This document shows, in pieces, positions 44,415-55,030 of a DNA stretch of 64,000 nucleotides. The translations under genes were made by a program, and so were the position numbers. How positions within the stretch are numbered: position 1 is the stretch's first letter; each line of letters starts with the position of its first letter. Source of the stretch: Magnetospirillum sp. SS-4. Lineage in GTDB: Bacteria; Pseudomonadota; Alphaproteobacteria; Rhodospirillales; Magnetospirillaceae. Below the pieces are notes generated by a model. It had not been told where the DNA came from and ran no database searches. It saw nothing but the letters and a program-made list of their open reading frames with translations. The stretch spans positions 124,001-188,000 of the forward strand of contig NZ_CACVCH010000070.1 of assembly GCF_902729425.1 (NCBI RefSeq), in the 5' to 3' direction.

Positions 44415-45436
44415 CCGTTGGTCTTTCGGGGATCGAAGGCGTCGCGCACCGCTTCGCCGACGAAGACCAGCAGCGACAGCAAGGTGGCGACGACGATGAA
44501 GCCGGTCAGGCCCAGCCACGGGGCCTGAAGGTTGTCCTTGCCCTGGCGCAGCAGGTCGCCCAGCGACGCCGAGCCCGGCGGCAGCCCCAGGCCGAGGAAA
44601 TCCAGCGCCGTCAGCGACACGATCGAGGAATTGAGGATGAAGGGCATGAAGGTCAGGGTCGCCACCATGGCGTTGGGCAGGACATGGCGGATCATGATCC
44701 GCGAATCCGCCATGCCCAGCGAACGGGCGGCGCGGACATAGTCGAAATTGCGGGCGCGCAGGAATTCGGCGCGGACCACGCCAACCAGATTGGTCCACGA
44801 GAACGCCACCAGCACCAGCAGCAGGCTCCAGAAACCCGGCGTGATGATGGAGGCGACGATGATCAGGATCAGCAGTTCCGGCAGCCCGCCCCAGATTTCC
44901 AGGAACCGCTGGAACACCAGGTCGACCCGGCCGCCGAAATAGCCCTGCACCGCCCCGGCGGCCACTCCGATCACCGTGCTGACCAGGGTGAGCGCCAGCC
45001 CGAAGGCGATGGACAGGCGCAGGCCGTAGATCAGCCGCGCCAGGACGTCGCGGCCATGATCGTCGGTGCCCAGCGGATTGGCGGCGCTGGGAGGCGCCGG
45101 ATGCGGCCGGCCGGCATCGTAATTGATGGTCTTGTAGTCGAACCGGACCGGCGGCCACAGCGCCCATCCCTTCTCGTCGATCTTGGCGACGATATAGGGA
45201 TCGCGATAATCGGCATAGGTCAGGAAGTCGCCGCCGAAGGTGACTTCCGGGTAGTCCTTCGCCACCGGAAAATAAAGCGCGCCGTCATAGCCGACCACGA
45301 TGGGCCGGTCGTTGGCGATCAGCTCGGCGGCCAGGGTGAGGCCGAACACCGCCAGGAATATCCACAGCGACCAGAAGCCGCGCCGGTTGCGGCGGAAGGC
45401 ATCGAGCCGGCGGCGATCCAGCGGAGTGAGAGTCAT
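44411..45436 (-). CDS. yejE: Oligopeptide ABC transporter permease YejE
   Basis: 341 residues with an N-terminal membrane helix (RRGFWSLWIFLAVFGLTLA), a periplasmic insert and a five-helix permease core containing the EAA loop (EFLRARNFDYVRAARSLGMADSRIMI). A GGGAGGG site supports the ATG at 45436. The DUF559 cassette lies directly upstream, between this gene and yejB. Confidence 0.93.
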
Positions 45437-45452
45437 GACGCCCTCCCTTGAC

Positions 45453-45513
45453 CCCCTCTCCCGCGATGCGGGAGAGGGAGGGGCCAAAAGCGGAGCTTTG
45501 GGAGGGTGAGGGG
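45453..45513 (+). repeat. Left inverted repeat flanking the DUF559 gene
   Basis: Outer part: CCCCTCTCCCGC, loop GAT, then GCGGGAGAGGG, a perfect hairpin with 11-bp arms. Inner end: GGGAGGGTGAGGGG (45500-45513). The reverse complement of this arrangement occurs at 45857-45919. Such GC-rich palindromes resemble REP-type elements. Confidence 0.85.
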
Positions 45514-45534
45514 TTGTATGATACTCTTTTCTCC

Positions 45535-45906
45535 ATGCCCGGCCGACAAGCACGCCAATTGCGATATGTCATGACCGATGCGGAGCGTCGTTTGTGGTCG
45601 GCTTTGCGCGGTCGGCGCCTTGAGGGCTGCAAATTCTGCCGCCAGCACCCTCTCGGCCCCTTTGTCCTCGACTTCGCCTGTGTGGCCCATCATCTCGTCG
45701 TCGAAGTGGATGGCGGGCAGCACGCAGACAGCGAGGCCGACCGCAGCCGGACGGCGTGGCTGGAAAGCCAGGGGTGGCGCGTAATCCGGTTCTGGAACAA
45801 CGAGGTGCTCTCGAATATCGATGGCGTCGCCGCGACTATTCTGGCAGCCCTTGAAGCCCCTCACCCTCCCGGCCCTGAAGGGCCGGGCCCCTCCCTCTCC
45901 CACTGA
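45535..45906 (+). CDS. DUF559 family protein (Vsr-like endonuclease fold)
   Basis: 123 residues with the DUF559 signature: MTDAERRLWSALRGRRLEG, then FVLDFACVAHHLVVEVDGGQH and GWRVIRFWNNEVLSN. The family is related to very-short-patch repair (Vsr) endonucleases; the acidic residues in VLDFAC and VVEVDGGQH fit a PD-(D/E)xK core. The last 15 or so residues (PHPPGPEGPGPSLSH) are encoded by the right flanking repeat. It is on the strand opposite to the surrounding yej genes. An earlier in-frame start at 45448 would read through the left repeat and is less likely. Confidence 0.82.
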   Translation: MPGRQARQLRYVMTDAERRLWSALRGRRLEGCKFCRQHPLGPFVLDFACVAHHLVVEVDGGQHADSEADRSRTAWLESQGWRVIRFWNNEVLSNIDGVAATILAALEAPHPPGPEGPGPSLSH

Positions 45907-45919
45907 CGCGGGAGAGGGG
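45857..45919 (-). repeat. Right inverted repeat flanking the DUF559 gene
   Basis: Reads CCCCTCACCCTCCC (inner end, 45857-45870) through a GGCCCTGAAGGGCC palindrome to GCGGGAGAGGGG (outer end, 45908-45919). The inner 14 and outer 12 bases are exact reverse complements of the left copy. The DUF559 stop codon lies inside it. Confidence 0.85.
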
Positions 45920-45938
45920 ATATGGCGAGCCGGGGCCG

Positions 45939-47051
45939 TCATCCCCCCCTCCCCGAGAAGTCGATGCGCGGATCGACCCAGTGATAGGTGAGGTCGCTGA
46001 CCAGATTCAGCACGAGGCCCAGCAGGCTGAAGGCGTACAGCGTGCCGAACATCACCGGATAATCGCGGTTGCTGACCGCCTCGAATCCCAGCAGGCCGAT
46101 GCCGTCCAGCGAGAAGATGATCTCGACCAGAACCGAGCCGGTGAACAGGATGCCCACCAGGGCGCGGGGAAAGCCGGCGACGATCAGCAGCATGGCGTTG
46201 CGGAAGACATGGCCGTACAGAACCCGGTTCTCGGCCAGCCCCTTGGCGCGGGCGGTGATGACGTATTGCTTGTTGATCTCCTCCAGGAACGAGTTCTTGG
46301 TCAGCATGGTCAGCGAGGCGAAGCCGCCCACCACCAGGGCGGTGACCGGCAGCGCCAGATGCCAGAGGTAATCGGCGGCCCGGGTCAGGAAGGAGGCGCC
46401 GTCCAGCCCAGGCGTGGTCAGGCCACGCAGCGGGAACCACGCGAAATACTTGCCGCCGGCGAACACCACGATCAGCAGGATGGCGAACAGGAACCCGGGC
46501 ACGGCGTAACCGACGATCACCGCCCAGGACGAGGCGATGTCGAGCCTGGAACCGTCGTGACGCGCCTTGTAGATGCCCAGCGGAATCGAAACCAGATAAA
46601 TGATCAGGGTGCTCCACAGCCCCAGCGACACCGAGACCGGCATCTTCTCGATCACCAGGCCCACCACCGAGACGTCGCGATAGAAACTCTTGCCGAAATC
46701 GAAGCGGGCATACTGCCCCAACATCTGGACGAAGCGCTCGTGCGCCGGCTTGTCGAAGCCGAACTGCCGTTCGATCTCCTTGACGAAGGCGGGGTCGAGT
46801 CCCTGGGCGCCGCGATAGGCCCCCTGGCCGGACTGGCCGGACTGGACCTTGACGGCCCGGGGCGCGGCGCTTTCACCGCCGGCGGCGCCCGAGACGCGGG
46901 CGGTGGCCTCGACATGGGTGCCCTCGACCTTGGCCAGCATCAGTTCCACCGGACCGCCCGGCGCGAACTGCACCACCGCGAAATTGACCAGCATGATGCC
47001 GAACAGGGTCAGCGGAATCAGCATCAGCCGGCGAAGGGTATAGGCGATCAT
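45939..47051 (-). CDS. yejB: Oligopeptide ABC transporter permease YejB
   Basis: 370 residues. Starts MIAYTLRRLMLIPLTLFGIM and has six membrane segments and the EAA loop (EINKQYVITARAKGLAENRVLY). The periplasmic insert after TM1 carries an unusual Ser/Gly/Ala-rich stretch (SGAAGGESAAPRAVKVQSGQ), as seen in many YejB. It is separated from yejE by the DUF559 cassette. Confidence 0.93.
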   Translation of the reverse strand: MIAYTLRRLMLIPLTLFGIMLVNFAVVQFAPGGPVELMLAKVEGTHVEATARVSGAAGGESAAPRAVKVQSGQSGQGAYRGAQGLDPAFVKEIERQFGFDKPAHERFVQMLGQYARFDFGKSFYRDVSVVGLVIEKMPVSVSLGLWSTLIIYLVSIPLGIYKARHDGSRLDIASSWAVIVGYAVPGFLFAILLIVVFAGGKYFAWFPLRGLTTPGLDGASFLTRAADYLWHLALPVTALVVGGFASLTMLTKNSFLEEINKQYVITARAKGLAENRVLYGHVFRNAMLLIVAGFPRALVGILFTGSVLVEIIFSLDGIGLLGFEAVSNRDYPVMFGTLYAFSLLGLVLNLVSDLTYHWVDPRIDFSGRGG

Positions 47052-47219
47052 CGCGGACGGGCCTGCATGGCAAGACAGATCAAGACGAAAAGCCCCCAGG
47101 CGTTGCCGCGAGGGGGTCTGGATACGTGCCCGCCTACGGGCGTCGCGGATATGAACGGACTCTGCGGTATCACCGTCTCAAACGCAATCGCAAATTTGGG
47201 AGGAGACGCCCCCCGGCGA

Positions 47220-48494
47220 TCAGGATTCCCGCCGCCGCCCGCCGCCGGCGATGAAGCCGCCGAACAGGGCGCGGGTGAAGCGGGCGAAATCCTCGGGCGT
47301 ACTGTCGGCTCCCAGGCCGGCGGCCCGCGCCCGCCGGACCAGGGCCAGCACCAAGGCGGCGTCACCGCCGCGGCCGAACATCCGTTCGAACACCGATGCC
47401 GGCACCGCGAGGGAGGCCGCCGCCAGCATCACCACCATCTGCTCGGCCGACAGGTCGAGATCGACCATCAGGCGGCGCACCGTTGCCGCCCCGGTCCGGG
47501 ACAGGCTGTCCGACATCCGCGCCATGGCCGCGGCGTCGGGGTTCGCCAGCGCCGCCCGCAGGCCGGGACTGGCCAGCAGCGGCAGGGCGGCCTCGATCCG
47601 GAGAAAGCGGCCGTCGCGGCTCAGCATCTTCCCCGCCGTGACCTTGCCCGGCTGCCCCAGGGGCGCGGTCGGCAATCCGGCCCCGCCGACCACCGGTGCG
47701 GTCGTGGTCTCCGCCTCCGCCTCGGCCGGGACCGCCTCGGGCGTGGGCGCGGGTGCGGGCGGCGGGCGGAATCCGGCGCCGGCCGCCGCATCCCGGCTCC
47801 ACGCTCCCGACAGCATCGCGGCGCGGACGTCACTGCCGCCGTCGATATAGGCCGCCAGATCGCCGGCGTCGCGGAAATCGAGGATGCGGGCGCCCAGCCC
47901 CCGCACCTCGGAGGGGATCATGCGGGCATATTGCGGGATGATCGGCACCTGCCAGTCGTGCAGCAGGTAGCGCCTGATGGCGTCGTAGAGCTGGTCCGCC
48001 TCGGATCTGGACGCGGCCGGTCCGGCCGTGGCGATCGCCTCGGACCGCCCCATCAGCCAGCGCAGCATGCCGCCGAAGCCGACGGCGGGCGGCGGCGCCA
48101 GCCGCGACCGGGCGGTGGCCGACATCGAGGACGGCCCGCCCCGCCTCAGGCGGAAATAGCGCTTGGCCGCCGAGCGGACGATCATGGCGACGGCCTGGTT
48201 GACGGTGCGGCCGCAGGCCAGCGGCGTGTTGTCGTTGCTGACAGGAAGACCGCGCCCGTCCACCAGGACGGAGCGGAAGCGCGTCCGGTTGGCCCGAAAC
48301 GCCAGGCAGCAGCGGTGCAGCAGCGGCAGATCGTTGAGAACCGCCTCGAGGGCGGTGCGGCGGGGCAGGACGGCGAGTTCCGGCACCATCGCCGTCAGCA
48401 CATCCAGCACCGGACCTGTCAGGGTCTGGCCGACGCGAAGCCGGGCGGCTTCGCCATTGCGGGATGGAAGCGGGTAGGTATGGGCGGCACTCAT
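47220..48494 (-). CDS. Hypothetical protein between yejA and yejB
   Basis: I do not recognise this 424-residue protein. The N-terminal 100 residues (LDVLTAMVPELAVLPRRTAL; NRTRFRSVLVDGRGLPVSND) look globular and mixed alpha/beta. A Pro/Ala-rich linker lies at about 245-275. The C-terminal 140 residues are helical (LDLSAEQMVVMLAAASLAVP; DAALVLALVRRARAAGL). No signal peptide or clear membrane helix. It is on the same strand as the yej genes but has a 273-base gap upstream and 168 bases downstream, so it may be transcribed alone. Confidence 0.7.
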   Translation of the reverse strand: MSAAHTYPLPSRNGEAARLRVGQTLTGPVLDVLTAMVPELAVLPRRTALEAVLNDLPLLHRCCLAFRANRTRFRSVLVDGRGLPVSNDNTPLACGRTVNQAVAMIVRSAAKRYFRLRRGGPSSMSATARSRLAPPPAVGFGGMLRWLMGRSEAIATAGPAASRSEADQLYDAIRRYLLHDWQVPIIPQYARMIPSEVRGLGARILDFRDAGDLAAYIDGGSDVRAAMLSGAWSRDAAAGAGFRPPPAPAPTPEAVPAEAEAETTTAPVVGGAGLPTAPLGQPGKVTAGKMLSRDGRFLRIEAALPLLASPGLRAALANPDAAAMARMSDSLSRTGAATVRRLMVDLDLSAEQMVVMLAAASLAVPASVFERMFGRGGDAALVLALVRRARAAGLGADSTPEDFARFTRALFGGFIAGGGRRRES

Positions 48495-48600
48495 GGCATC
48501 CTCCGGTATCGCTCCCCCTGCTGGACGGTTCTCGGGTTCCCTTTGATTCGCGTGAAGCGATCAGTTCCGATCTCGAATCATAGTTGGATGGTGAGGTATT

Positions 48601-48622
48601 TTCTGTGGCGCCGGACACAGAA
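48601..48622. repeat. Short inverted repeat in the gap between yejA and the hypothetical gene
   Basis: TTCTGTG and CACAGAA, 8 bases apart, lie about 110 bases upstream of the hypothetical gene. It could be an operator. The 273-base gap is less GC-rich than its surroundings, shows no reading frame of note, and otherwise holds nothing I can name. Confidence 0.4.
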
Positions 48623-48767
48623 TAGACAAAGCCATTCCGGCAGCATCTGAATCAGGACAAGGAATATCCCAGACCGGTTGTCATGCGATCTTGATTGTTC
48701 CGACTGTGAAGCGGTTCACACTGTCGCTGTCGATTGCCGCTGGACACTCCGTCTTCTTGACGGCGTG

Positions 48768-50585
48768 TTATTTCTCGCGTCGCCCCGCCCTGGCGGGATC
48801 GACCCACCAGCTGAACAACTGCACCCCGTTGGCCGGCGAGACAGCCGGGCGGCCGAACTTGTCCCACCACGCCAGCCGGTCCTGGCCGAGATGCCAGTGG
48901 GGAATGACGAAATGGTTCCACAGCAGCGCCCGATCCAGCGCCCGGGTGCGGGCCACCAGGGTTTCTCTGTCGGGGGCGGCGATCACCTGTTCGATCAGCG
49001 CGTCGATGGCCGGGTCCTTGATGCCGGCCAGATTCTGCCCGCCCGGCTGGTCGGCGGACTCGCTGCCCCAGAAGCTGGCCTGCTCGTTGCCGGGCGATTG
49101 CGACTGGCCCCAGACCTGCACCACCATGTCGAAATCATAGCTGTCGAGCCGGTTCTTGTACTGGGCGGTATCGACGGTGCGCACGCTGGCGTCGATGCCG
49201 AGGCGGGCGAGGTTGCGGGCGAACGGCAGGGTGATGCGCTCCCAGGTCGGCTGCACCAGCAGGATCTCGAAGGCGAACGGCCGTCCGTCCTTGACCAGCT
49301 TGCCGTCGACGACCCGCCAGCCGGCCTCTTCCAGCAGTTTCATGGCGATGCGCAGGTTGGGCCGGATATTGCCGTCGCCATCGGTGGCCGGCGGATTGTA
49401 GACCCGGGTGAACACCTCGGGCGGCAACTTGTCCCTCAGCGGCTCCAGCACCGTCAGCTCCAGCGGCCCCGGCAGGCCGGAGGCGGCCAGCTCCGAATTG
49501 GCGAAGAAGCTGCCGGTGCGCTTGTACTGACCATAGAACAGGGTCTTGTTGGTCCATTCGTAATCGAAGGCGTGGGCCAGGGCGCGGCGCACGCGGGGGT
49601 CGGCGAACAGGTCGCGGCGCAGGTTGAAGACGAAGGCCTGCATCCCGGCCGGGCGCTGGTTGGCGATCGCCTCCTTACGGCCGCGCCCGTCCCTCAGCCC
49701 TTGCCAGTCCTCGTAGCCGGTGGCCCATTTACGGGCCTCGTTTTCCAGCCGCCAATCGTATTCGCCGGCCTTGAACGCCTCCAGCGCCACGGTGGTGTCG
49801 CGGTAGGTGTCGTAGCGGATGCGGTCGAAGTTGTAGAGGCCGCGCCGAACCGGCAGGTCGGCGCCCCAGTAATCCCTGACCCGCTCGTAGACGATATGAC
49901 GGCCGGTTTCCGAGGCGACGATTCTGTAGGGGCCGCTGCCCAGCGGCGGCTCCAAGGTGGTGGCGGCGAAGTCGCGGCCCTGCCAGTAATGCCGGGGCAG
50001 GATGGGAAGCTGGCCGGCGATCAGCGGCAATTCCCGGTTATCGCCCGGCTTGAAGACGAAGCGGACGCGGCGCTCGCCCAGCTTTTCCACCTTGTCCACC
50101 GCCGCGTAGTAGAAGCGGTAGCGGGGATGGCCCTTGGCCTTCAGGGTCTCCAGCGAGAACACGACGTCGTCGGCGGTGATGGGCTTGCCGTCATGCCAGC
50201 GCGCCCGGGGCCGCAGGTTGAAGATCACCCATGAACGGTCCGCCGGCACCTCGACCGATTCGGCGATCAGGCCGTATTCAGAGAACGCCTCGTCGGCCGA
50301 ATTGGTCAGCAGGGTCTCGAACGGCAGGTCGGCGCCGCCCGGCGGCTCGCCCTTGACGATGAAGGGATTGAGCGAATCCCAGCCGCCGATCTCGGCCAGC
50401 CTCACCTCGCCGCCCTTGGGGGCGTTGGGATCGGCATAGTCGAAATGGCGAAAGCCGGCGGGATATTTCAGATCGCCGTGCATGGCCACGCCGTGGGCCG
50501 GCTTCGCCGATGGGAGCGTCGGCGTCTCGGCGAGGGCGGGACAGATCCACAGCAGGGCGGTAGCGGCGAGAATCGGAAGGCGCAT
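48768..50585 (-). CDS. yejA: Periplasmic oligopeptide-binding protein YejA
   Basis: 605 residues. Sec signal peptide (MRLPILAATALLWICPALA), then an SBP family 5 fold: HFDYADPNAPKGGEVRLAEIG, ARWHDGKPITADDVVFSLE, PRVRRALAHAFDYEWTNKTL. This matches the YejA subgroup that feeds peptides and microcin C to YejBEF. The start at 50585 gives the signal peptide directly; the ribosome site is weak. It is divergent from the DUF2934 gene across 150 bases. Confidence 0.92.
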   Translation of the reverse strand: MRLPILAATALLWICPALAETPTLPSAKPAHGVAMHGDLKYPAGFRHFDYADPNAPKGGEVRLAEIGGWDSLNPFIVKGEPPGGADLPFETLLTNSADEAFSEYGLIAESVEVPADRSWVIFNLRPRARWHDGKPITADDVVFSLETLKAKGHPRYRFYYAAVDKVEKLGERRVRFVFKPGDNRELPLIAGQLPILPRHYWQGRDFAATTLEPPLGSGPYRIVASETGRHIVYERVRDYWGADLPVRRGLYNFDRIRYDTYRDTTVALEAFKAGEYDWRLENEARKWATGYEDWQGLRDGRGRKEAIANQRPAGMQAFVFNLRRDLFADPRVRRALAHAFDYEWTNKTLFYGQYKRTGSFFANSELAASGLPGPLELTVLEPLRDKLPPEVFTRVYNPPATDGDGNIRPNLRIAMKLLEEAGWRVVDGKLVKDGRPFAFEILLVQPTWERITLPFARNLARLGIDASVRTVDTAQYKNRLDSYDFDMVVQVWGQSQSPGNEQASFWGSESADQPGGQNLAGIKDPAIDALIEQVIAAPDRETLVARTRALDRALLWNHFVIPHWHLGQDRLAWWDKFGRPAVSPANGVQLFSWWVDPARAGRREK

Positions 50586-50735
50586 GGCCGCGAGTTTGGC
50601 GACAATGACGGCGAAGGGCAAGGGGGGCCGTGCCGCCCCATGGCCGCCGGATGCCCATGACCGCCGGACGATTGTCCGGACACCGCCGCTGCGGTATGGT
50701 TTGCCATCATCGGACGGGACGTAAAGGACAGCCAG

Positions 50736-50930
50736 ATGAACCGCGATGCTGAGATCAAGGACCTCGCCTACCGCCTGTGGGAGGAAGCCGGCCGCCCCGA
50801 CGGCCGCGACCAGGAGTTCTGGCTGCGGGCCGAGGCCGGCCTGACCGGAACCGCCCCCCCGGCCAAGCCGGTCAAATCCGGCCCGGCGGCGAAAAAGGCG
50901 GCGCCCCCCAGAAAGACCAAGACGAAATAG
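50736..50930 (+). CDS. DUF2934 family small protein
   Basis: 64 residues. The N-terminal IKDLAYRLWEEAGRPDGRDQEFWLRAE is the DUF2934 core, a short helical motif of unknown function. The tail is Lys/Pro/Ala-rich (KKAAPPRKTKTK) and could bind nucleic acid (inference). It ends 13 bases before the thiC stop, convergent. Confidence 0.8.
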   Translation: MNRDAEIKDLAYRLWEEAGRPDGRDQEFWLRAEAGLTGTAPPAKPVKSGPAAKKAAPPRKTKTK

Positions 50931-50943
50931 GCGCGCCCCGGCG

Positions 50944-52940
<1,997 letters not shown>

Positions 52941-52985
52941 CAACAGTGGGGCGGTTGGACCGCGAAAGTCAAGCGTCGCAAGACC

Positions 52986-53738
52986 TTACTTTCCACCGGG
53001 CCAACAGCCGATCCGGCGTTTTTCCGCCTCGCGGCAATAGCGATCCACCGCTTCGGCCTCGCCGGTCAGGATCAGGCGGTACCACAGCTTGCCGTCCCTG
53101 AAACGCACGGGAACGATCTCGAACTCGAAACCGGGACGCCGCAACCGCCGGATATCGGTCTCGGCGTCGTGGCGCGAGAGGTAGGAGCCAACCTGCGCCC
53201 GCACCGTCACCGGCGGATCGACATAGGCGATGGGAGCCTCCGGCCCGGACGGAGGCGGAACGGGCGGGGAGAGAACGGGCGGGGACACGGCGGCGACGGC
53301 CTGCCGTTCCAGTTCATCGCGCGCCGGCTTCAGCCCGGCCTCGGCCGCCCGGGTCAGCCAGACCAGCCCCTGGTCGCGGTCGGCGGGCAGGTCGGGACCG
53401 CCATTCAGGTAAAGCATGCCCAGATTGTACTGGGCCGCCGGCATGTCGGCATCGGCCGCCATCCGATACCAGGCCAGGGCGGCGTGGCTGTCCCGCTCCA
53501 CCCCCAATCCCTGGCGGTAGAGGTGGCCGAGATTGCGGGCGGCGTCCATGTCGCCGAAATGGGCGGCCCGTTCCCAGCGGCTGGCGGCTTCCTTGTGATA
53601 GCCCTCGTGGAAGGCGGCAAGCCCGTCGTAGAACAGGCCGTCGCGGATGGTCTGGCGAGGGTCGGGCGCCGGCCCGCAGGCGGCAAGCCCGGCCAGCAGC
53701 GCCAGCCCAAGCGATCTCCCGATTATGCAGCCGCTCAC
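52986..53738 (-). CDS. Sel1-repeat and SPOR-domain lipoprotein
   Basis: 250 residues. The signal peptide ends in a lipobox (LAGLAAC, Cys21). Three Sel1-like repeats follow (AASRWERAAHFGDMDAARNL; ALAWYRMAADADMPAAQYNL; GLVWLTRAAEAGLKPARDEL), then a Pro-rich linker and a C-terminal SPOR domain (VRAQVGSYLSRHDAETDIRRL; LWYRLILTGEAEAVDRYC) that should bind denuded peptidoglycan at division sites. The GTG at 53738 is chosen for its excellent GGAGGAG site; the ATG at 53774 has none. Confidence 0.82.
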   Translation of the reverse strand: MSGCIIGRSLGLALLAGLAACGPAPDPRQTIRDGLFYDGLAAFHEGYHKEAASRWERAAHFGDMDAARNLGHLYRQGLGVERDSHAALAWYRMAADADMPAAQYNLGMLYLNGGPDLPADRDQGLVWLTRAAEAGLKPARDELERQAVAAVSPPVLSPPVPPPSGPEAPIAYVDPPVTVRAQVGSYLSRHDAETDIRRLRRPGFEFEIVPVRFRDGKLWYRLILTGEAEAVDRYCREAEKRRIGCWPGGK

Positions 53739-53801
53739 AGACGTCTCCTCCGGAATGGCGTAGAACCGTTCCATGGTCAGGACCGACCGAACGGAAAAGC
53801 G

Positions 53802-54011
53802 ATGATGATGTTCGACCTTACAGATTGGGCGGCGCTGCTGGAAGCCCTGGACGGCAAGACGGCCCCGCCGCCGTCGCTGCCGCCTTTGCCGGAGATCGCC
53901 ACGGGACCGGCCGCTCCCTTCGTCCTCGCCACCGACGCGCCGCGGCGGCGGCGGCCGGTCCGTCACCGCCCGCCATGCGCCCCCTGCCCGCCGATGCCCC
54001 GGTCCCAATAG
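53802..54011 (+). CDS. Small hypothetical protein, uncertain
   Basis: 69 residues starting MMMFDLTDWAALLEALDGKT, then Pro-rich and ending basic with a CAPC pair. The first 45 codons favour G or C in the third position, as in real genes here. A GGAAAAG site lies nearby. Its last 49 bases overlap the convergent LysR gene, so either the end or the whole frame may be spurious. No family recognised. Confidence 0.4.
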   Translation: MMMFDLTDWAALLEALDGKTAPPPSLPPLPEIATGPAAPFVLATDAPRRRRPVRHRPPCAPCPPMPRSQ

Positions 54012-54901
54012 GGTTCGGGCCCGAAGGTCTCGGCCAGGTGGTTCACGAAGGCGCGAACCTTGGGCGAGAGGTGCCGGTTGTGGGGATAGACGGCGTGAAG
54101 CGCCACATCCAGCGGCACGAATTCCTCCAGCACCGGCACCAGCCGCCCGGCCCGGATATCGTCGCCGACGAAAAAGGTGGGCAGGAACGTCAGCCCCTGG
54201 CCGGCCAGGGCCATCACCCGCAGCACATCGCCGTTGTCGGCGTGAAAGCGTCCCCGGATCTCCACCGGCGGCAGCGGCCCGTCCGGGGTGGCGAAGCGCC
54301 ATTCCCACGGATTGACGGCGCTGTGGGACAGGCAGTCGTGCCCGGACAGTTCGGTCGGCGTCCGGGGAACGCCGTGCCGTTCCAGGTAGGCCGGAGCGGC
54401 GCACACCACCCGACGGATCGGCGCCAGCCGGCGGGCGATCAGCGACGAATCGGCCAGCCGGCCGATGCGCACCGCCACGTCCCAGCCCTCGTCCACCAGA
54501 TCGACGTAGCGGTCGGTCATGTTCATGTCCAGCTCGATCTCGGGATAGCGTTCGAGAAAGTCCGGCAGGGCGGCGGCCAGATGGCCGGTGCCGAACGACA
54601 GCGGCGCGGTGACCCGCAGACTGCCGCGCGGCACCGCTTGCAGCCGGCTGACCAGCAGGTTGGCCTCGTCCAGGTCGGCCAGAATGCGCTGGCAGCGTTC
54701 AAGATAGGCGCGGCCGGCCTCGGTGGGCGACAGCGACCGGGTGGTGCGGTGCAAGAGCCGGACTCCCAGATCGGCCTCCAGCGCCGAGACCTGTCGGCTG
54801 ACCATGGACTTGGACAGGCCCAGCCGGCGGGCGGCCTCGGAAAAGCTGCCGGATTCCGCCACCCGGACAAAGGCTTGCAGGCCATCGAAGCGCGGCGTCA
54901 T
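53963..54901 (-). CDS. LysR family transcriptional regulator
   Basis: 312 residues: N-terminal winged helix (FVRVAESGSFSEAARRLGLSKSMVSRQVSALEADLGVRLLHR) and a C-terminal inducer-binding domain starting near residue 90. The C-terminal domain resembles the DsdA/CrgA-like PBP2 group (LRVTAPLSFGTGHLAAALPDF). Target genes are unknown; the neighbours on the other side are the hemerythrin and the Sel1/SPOR lipoprotein gene. A GGAG site precedes the ATG. Confidence 0.92.
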   Translation of the reverse strand: MTPRFDGLQAFVRVAESGSFSEAARRLGLSKSMVSRQVSALEADLGVRLLHRTTRSLSPTEAGRAYLERCQRILADLDEANLLVSRLQAVPRGSLRVTAPLSFGTGHLAAALPDFLERYPEIELDMNMTDRYVDLVDEGWDVAVRIGRLADSSLIARRLAPIRRVVCAAPAYLERHGVPRTPTELSGHDCLSHSAVNPWEWRFATPDGPLPPVEIRGRFHADNGDVLRVMALAGQGLTFLPTFFVGDDIRAGRLVPVLEEFVPLDVALHAVYPHNRHLSPKVRAFVNHLAETFGPEPYWDRGIGGQGAHGGR

Positions 54902-55030
54902 CCCGGCATCTCCGCATAACGGTTTCGCGGGCCGCATCATGGCGTGTCGGGAAACGGACTTCCATCCCCCTGTTTCGGCGGCTCCGGCCAACGTGATAGA
55001 CTTCCCCTCCTGGCCAAGGGGAGCGTGCCG

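Larger units (their letters stand above)
45453..45919. mobile_element. 467-base DUF559 cassette bounded by inverted REP-like repeats
   Basis: A plus-strand DUF559 gene lies between two inverted copies of a GC-rich palindromic element, inserted between the minus-strand genes yejB and yejE. No transposase is present and no target duplication was recognised. The structure suggests a small transferable unit, perhaps mobilised in trans (inference). Confidence 0.55.

Noticed and set aside
45437-45938. The DUF559 cassette as a complete transposon
   Set aside because: No transposase gene and no recognisable target-site duplication lie within or beside it, so it is listed only as an inverted-repeat-bounded cassette.
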